This document shows, in pieces, positions 60,276-64,000 of a stretch of 64,000 nt of DNA. Each line of letters starts with the position of its first letter. Positions within the stretch are counted from its first letter, which is position 1. The notes below the pieces were generated by a model, which worked only from the letters and a program-made list of their open reading frames with translations, was not told where the DNA came from and searched no databases. The stretch spans positions 1-64,000 of the forward strand of contig JAFRUH010000009.1 in the NCBI GenBank assembly GCA_017438975.1. The letters are read 5' to 3'. Origin of the DNA: Bacteroidales bacterium. GTDB taxonomy: Bacteria; Bacteroidota; Bacteroidia; Bacteroidales; UBA932. Both the position numbers and the translations under genes were made by a program.

Positions 60276-61451
60276 ATGGATATCAAGGAACTCAAATGCG
60301 GACTCGCCCGCGAACTGAAGGGGGATATCCTTCCGTTCTGGATGGAACGGATGAAGGATCCGTCGGGCGGTTTTTACGGCCGGATCGACGGGACGGGCAA
60401 ACGGGACGCCGACGCGCCCAAGGGAGGGATTCTCAATGCAAGGATCCTATGGACCTTTGCCTCTGCAGCCCGTCTTTTCGGGGAAGAACCTTATTTCAAG
60501 ACGGCCGCCCGCGCCTTTTCGGAAATCCGGGACCGTTTCCAGGATCCGGAGTACGGGGGCATCTACTGGAGCCTTGACGCGTCCGGAAAGCCGCTCGAAA
60601 CGAAGAAGCAGTTCTACGCAATCGCATTCGCGATCTATGCCCTTGCCGAATACTTCAGGGCCTGCGGCGACCGGGAGGCGCTCGACCTCGCGATCCGTTT
60701 CTGGTGCAGCATAGAGGACCACAGTTATGATGCCCTCCGGGACGGTTATCTAGAGGCCGCAACCCGGGAATGGGCCCCGATTGCCGACATGCGCCTTTCC
60801 GAGAAAGACCGCAACGACGCCAAGACGATGAATACCCATCTCCATATCCTCGAGGGCTACACAGGTCTCTACCGGGTCTGGAAGGACCGGACGCTGGGGA
60901 AACGGCTGGAAGGACTGATCCGTATCTTCCTGGACCGGATTATCCGGCCGGACGGTCACCTCGGCCTTTTCTTCGACGAGGATTGGAATCCGACCTCGGA
61001 AACGGTCTCCTACGGCCATGACATCGAGGCCTCCTGGCTCCTCTATGAGGCGGCGGAAGTGCTTGGGAACAAGGACCTTATAGAAGAAGTACGGGCGGCG
61101 ACCGTCCGCCTCTCCGACGCGGCGCTGGAAGGGTACCGCGAAGACGGGTCCATGGTTTATGAGTCCGATCCCGTCACCGGACATACGGATACCGATCGAC
61201 ATTGGTGGGTCCAGGCGGAGACCGTCGTCGGATGTCTCAACCGCGCGCGGATCTCCGGAGATGGGGAGTGGGCGGAAAGGGCGATCCGGAGCTGGGACTT
61301 CATCCGGAACCATCTCCTGTCTCCCGACGGCGAGTGGTACTGGAGTGTCCGCGAAGACGGAAGCTTGAATCTCGACGAAGACCGGGCGGGGTTCTGGAAA
61401 TGCCCTTACCACAATGGGCGGATGTGCATGGAAATCATTGAATACTACTGA
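60276..61451 (+). CDS. Cellobiose 2-epimerase
   Basis: The product is 391 residues, full length for the AGE/cellobiose 2-epimerase family and cytoplasmic. Segments of the (alpha/alpha)6 barrel: PKGGILNARILWTFASAARL, MNTHLHILEGYTGLYRVW, SYGHDIEASWLLYEA, RHWWVQAETVVGCLN and FWKCPYHNGRMCMEI, which supply the conserved His and Arg of the active site. It turns mannobiose into mannosylglucose for the GH130 phosphorylase encoded at 42578. The start follows an AGGAGAG sequence 7 bases upstream and the promoter at 60227-60258. Confidence 0.92.
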   Translation: MDIKELKCGLARELKGDILPFWMERMKDPSGGFYGRIDGTGKRDADAPKGGILNARILWTFASAARLFGEEPYFKTAARAFSEIRDRFQDPEYGGIYWSLDASGKPLETKKQFYAIAFAIYALAEYFRACGDREALDLAIRFWCSIEDHSYDALRDGYLEAATREWAPIADMRLSEKDRNDAKTMNTHLHILEGYTGLYRVWKDRTLGKRLEGLIRIFLDRIIRPDGHLGLFFDEDWNPTSETVSYGHDIEASWLLYEAAEVLGNKDLIEEVRAATVRLSDAALEGYREDGSMVYESDPVTGHTDTDRHWWVQAETVVGCLNRARISGDGEWAERAIRSWDFIRNHLLSPDGEWYWSVREDGSLNLDEDRAGFWKCPYHNGRMCMEIIEYY

Positions 61452-61452
61452 T

Positions 61453-62319
61453 ATGGCTATGAAAAGATTGCTGATTTTCCTCGCCGCCCTGCTGACGGCT
61501 GCGGGGACATGGGCCCAAAGCCGCATCGAAAGCGGAACCGTCGAGAGCCGGATTCTGGGCGCGGCGAAGGAATACCGGGTCTACCTTCCCGACGGATATG
61601 ACGCCCATCCGGACAAGGTCTATCCCGTCCTCTACCTCCTGCACGGGGCCGGCGGGACCTGCGACACCTGGCCGAAAACCTACAACATGAAAACGATCAC
61701 GGACTGGCGGATCGATTCGGGGTTCTGCCTGCCGATGATCATCATCATGCCGGATGCCGGCGGTACGGCCCCGAACCACCGCGGCGAACAGATGGGCTAT
61801 TATAATTACGACGACTGGCGCTACGAAGACTTTTTCTTCCGGGAGTTCCTGCCGGCGGTCGAGAAACGCTACCGGATCTGCGCCGATCGGGCCCATCGCG
61901 CCATCGCAGGCCTTTCGATGGGCGGCGACGGGACGATTTTCTACGCCATGCAGCGTCCGGACCTCTTTTCGTCCGCCTGCCCCCTGAGCGCCCGGGTGGA
62001 AGGCGTTCCCGGAAAGTTCGCCGGTGACAAGACGATGCAGCCCTTCCTCAGGCTTCTGGCGAAGAATGATATGGTCCGTGATCTCCGTGAGGCTTCTCCC
62101 GAGAAGCAGAAAGCGATCGCTGCCATCCGCTGGTACATCGATGTCGGGGATGACGACTATCTGTTCGTCGGCAATACCCACCTCTACCTCCTGATGCGGG
62201 AACTGGGGTTCCCTCGGGTCAATTTCCGCGTCCGGGAAGGAACCCACCAGCAGGAATACTGGCGCACCGCCCTTCCCGAGGTCCTTACTTTCGTATCCAT
62301 CGGCTTTGCCGGGAATTGA
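61453..62319 (+). CDS. Secreted CE1-type esterase, copy 1
   Basis: The product is 288 residues with a signal peptide (LAALLTAAGTWAQ). Alpha/beta hydrolase of the putative esterase/CE1 type: YRVYLPDGYDAHPDKVYPVL, YLLHGAGGTCDTW, AIAGLSMGGDGTIF (nucleophile Ser), YIDVGDDDYLF (Asp) and REGTHQQEYWR (His). Probably removes acetyl or feruloyl groups from mannan in the periplasm or outside. One base after the epimerase stop; ATG 61459 is an alternative start. Confidence 0.85.
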   Translation: MAMKRLLIFLAALLTAAGTWAQSRIESGTVESRILGAAKEYRVYLPDGYDAHPDKVYPVLYLLHGAGGTCDTWPKTYNMKTITDWRIDSGFCLPMIIIMPDAGGTAPNHRGEQMGYYNYDDWRYEDFFFREFLPAVEKRYRICADRAHRAIAGLSMGGDGTIFYAMQRPDLFSSACPLSARVEGVPGKFAGDKTMQPFLRLLAKNDMVRDLREASPEKQKAIAAIRWYIDVGDDDYLFVGNTHLYLLMRELGFPRVNFRVREGTHQQEYWRTALPEVLTFVSIGFAGN

Positions 62320-62331
62320 TCTGAACTGCGT

Positions 62332-63195
62332 ATGAAAAGAATTGTCTTTCTCTTTGTCCTCCTGTCCCTTGCGTGCCTTCCCGCCCGGGCCCAGAGCAGG
62401 GTCGAAAACGGAACCGTCGAGAGCCGGATCCTGGGCGCGGCGAAGGAATACCGAGTCTATCTTCCGGACGGTTACGATGCCAGCCCGGACCGGACCTATC
62501 CGGTCCTGTATCTGCTCCATGGAGCGGGCGGATCCTGTGATACCTGGCCCGACAATTACAATATGAAAACAATAACGGATTGGCGGATCAACTCCGGTTT
62601 CTGCGTTCCGATGATCATCGTCATGCCGGATGCGAGCGGTATGGGCCCGAATCACCGAGGTCCCCATATGGGCTATTTCAACTATGACGACTGGCGGTAT
62701 GAGGATTTCTTCTTCGAAGAGTTCATCCCGACTATCGAAAAGCGCTACCGTATCCGTTCCGAACGGTCTTCAAGGGCCATCGCGGGTCTCTCCATGGGCG
62801 GCGGGGGAACGACGATCTTCGCGATGGAGCACCCGGAATACTTCTCCTCGGCCTGCCCGCTCAGCGGCCGGATCGACGGTGAACCCGCCTACCAGAACGA
62901 AGCCCGTACGCCCCGTGCCTATATCGACCAGATCCTGGCCCATGACATGGTCCGCTACCTTCGCGAGGCCTCTCCGGAGAAGCAGAAAGCCATCGCCGGG
63001 GTCCGCTGGTACATCGATGTCGGGGATGACGATTACCTGTTCGAGGGAAGCGCCCATCTCATCCTCCTGATGCGGGAACTGAACTTCCCTCACGCTAACT
63101 TCCGTGTCCGGGAAGGGACCCACCAGCAGGAATACTGGAGGACGGCCCTTCCGGAAGTCCTGACCTTCGTCTCCATCGGATTCGCCGGAAACTGA
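62332..63195 (+). CDS. Secreted CE1-type esterase, copy 2
   Basis: The product is 287 residues with a signal peptide (LLSLACLPARAQ). It is a tandem duplicate of the preceding gene: both share VESRILGAAKEYRVYLPDGY, TITDWRI and the C-terminal YWRTALPEVLTFVSIGFAGN. The catalytic triad is intact (LSMGGGG Ser, DVGDDDYLF Asp, GTHQQ His). The region between the catalytic Ser and Asp differs most (ARVEGVPGKF against GRIDGEPAYQ), which may tune acyl or sugar preference. 12 bp after copy 1. Confidence 0.87.
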   Translation: MKRIVFLFVLLSLACLPARAQSRVENGTVESRILGAAKEYRVYLPDGYDASPDRTYPVLYLLHGAGGSCDTWPDNYNMKTITDWRINSGFCVPMIIVMPDASGMGPNHRGPHMGYFNYDDWRYEDFFFEEFIPTIEKRYRIRSERSSRAIAGLSMGGGGTTIFAMEHPEYFSSACPLSGRIDGEPAYQNEARTPRAYIDQILAHDMVRYLREASPEKQKAIAGVRWYIDVGDDDYLFEGSAHLILLMRELNFPHANFRVREGTHQQEYWRTALPEVLTFVSIGFAGN

Positions 63196-63196
63196 A

Positions 63197-64000
63197 ATGA
63201 AGAGAATCGGGCTCAGAGTTATCCAGTCTGTTGTATTCATTCTGATGAATGCAATGCCTTCTCTGGCCCAAAACTCCGTCAGACTGACCGGAACCATCCT
63301 TGAAAGCGATACCTCCCTGCCGCTTCTCCAGGCCGCCGTCCAGCTCCTGTCTCCCAAGGACAGTTCGAGCGTCGTGGGATGCACTACCGACAATAACGGC
63401 CGGTTTTCCCTCAGGGCGGCCCCCGGAGACTATGTCGTAAAGGTTTCCAGTCTCGGTTTCGTCCCCCAGTACATCGACCTCCACCTGACAAAAGCCATCG
63501 ATGGAACCGACCTTGACGCCATCCGGCTCGCTCCCGACAATGAACTCCTGGAAGAAGCCGTCGTCGTCGCGAAAGCCCCGATCGTGACGGTCTCCGCCGA
63601 TACCCTCGTCTATAATCCGGAAGCGTTCCGGCTGGAGGATGACGCCATGCTCGAGGACCTGCTCCGGAAGATTCCCGGGCTTGAAATCCACGGAGAGACC
63701 CTCCTTCTCCACGGCCAGCCCATCTCCGAACTTCTGGTTAACGGAGAGCGTTTCTTTTCGGGCAATCTCCGGACCGGTCTCCAGAGCCTCCCGGCTGACA
63801 TGGTGGAAAAAATCAACGCCTATGAACGGGAATCCGACTTCGCCCGGCTCACCGGGGTCGATGACGGCGAACAGGTCCCGGTGCTGGACATCAAGATAAA
63901 GAAGAACACCCTCAAGGGATGGAAAGGGTCCGTCAACACCGGATACGGAACTTCTTCCCGCTATACCGGAAGGCTGAACGCCAACAACATCGGGAAGCAG
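63197..64000 (+). CDS. Outer-membrane receptor-like protein, N-terminal part (cut by window end)
   Basis: The frame from ATG 63197 is open for 268 codons to the window edge. Signal peptide (FILMNAMPSLAQN), carboxypeptidase-regulatory domain (~33-115: LPLLQAAVQLLSPKDSSSVV; VVKVSSLGFVPQYIDLHL), then a plug-like region (VSADTLVYNPEAF, LEDLLRKIPGLEIHGETLLL, ELLVNGERFFSGN, SLPADMVEKINAYERESDF, TGVDDGEQVPVLDIKIKKN). This matches Bacteroidota outer-membrane beta-barrel family receptors that lack a SusD partner. One base after the second esterase, so it is part of the glucomannan operon and may help import or anchor products. Confidence 0.8.
   Translation, partial: MKRIGLRVIQSVVFILMNAMPSLAQNSVRLTGTILESDTSLPLLQAAVQLLSPKDSSSVVGCTTDNNGRFSLRAAPGDYVVKVSSLGFVPQYIDLHLTKAIDGTDLDAIRLAPDNELLEEAVVVAKAPIVTVSADTLVYNPEAFRLEDDAMLEDLLRKIPGLEIHGETLLLHGQPISELLVNGERFFSGNLRTGLQSLPADMVEKINAYERESDFARLTGVDDGEQVPVLDIKIKKNTLKGWKGSVNTGYGTSSRYTGRLNANNIGKQ

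Overview
The window looks like chromosomal DNA from a member of the Bacteroidales (Bacteroidota), probably a gut or rumen fibre degrader. The signs are SusC/SusD pairs, surface glycan-binding lipoproteins, BACON domains, an S46 dipeptidyl-peptidase, many lipoproteins and, in front of many genes, the Bacteroidota -7 element TAnnTTTG. Most of the window is GC-rich. The first ~6 kb is clearly AT-richer and looks like accessory DNA. I recognise no tRNA, rRNA, insertion sequence or CRISPR array.

Layout. (1) 1-5960: the N-terminal half of an ECF sigma factor, a small lipoprotein, an outer-membrane barrel, a TPR/helix-turn-helix regulator, a Fic protein with a winged helix, and an orphan ORF. A 20-bp exact repeat brackets the barrel and regulator genes. 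(2) 6053-18313, minus strand: a compact six-gene operon. In transcription order it holds a caspase-fold (gingipain/C25-like) lipoprotein with HEAT-like repeats, a TonB-dependent receptor, a DUF4876-type lipoprotein, an outer-membrane barrel and two more caspase-fold/HEAT paralogues, then a clear terminator. This is the best candidate for an undescribed system. (3) 18438-38618: mixed single genes and short operons. They include a broken GH84 gene, a phosphatase-M28 peptidase fusion, a rhomboid, RidA, a clan-A glycosidase, a Nudix regulator with a palindromic operator, exported flavoproteins, a DPP11-type S46 peptidase, a CobW GTPase, a WbsX-like protein, esterases, a tandem PAP2 protein with one dead half, Dtd and a sialate O-acetylesterase.

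(4) 38631-64000: a glucomannan utilisation locus. From a strong promoter at 58998-59029 the minus-strand operon encodes a GH5_7 mannanase-CE7 esterase fusion, SusC, SusD, two surface glycan-binding proteins, GH26, GH5_4-like, GH26, GH130 mannosylglucose phosphorylase, a GPH-type symporter and a GH94 phosphorylase. An AraC-type regulator lies just upstream. Divergently, cellobiose 2-epimerase, two tandem CE1 esterases and an outer-membrane receptor-like gene (cut by the window end) form a second transcript.

Working together, the surface mannanases and esterases deacetylate and cut acetylated glucomannan. SusCD imports oligosaccharides, and the GH26 lipoprotein releases mannobiose. The epimerase converts mannobiose to mannosylglucose, which GH130 phosphorolyses. 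GH94 would handle cello-oligosaccharides from the glucan parts of the backbone. No alpha-galactosidase is visible in the window.
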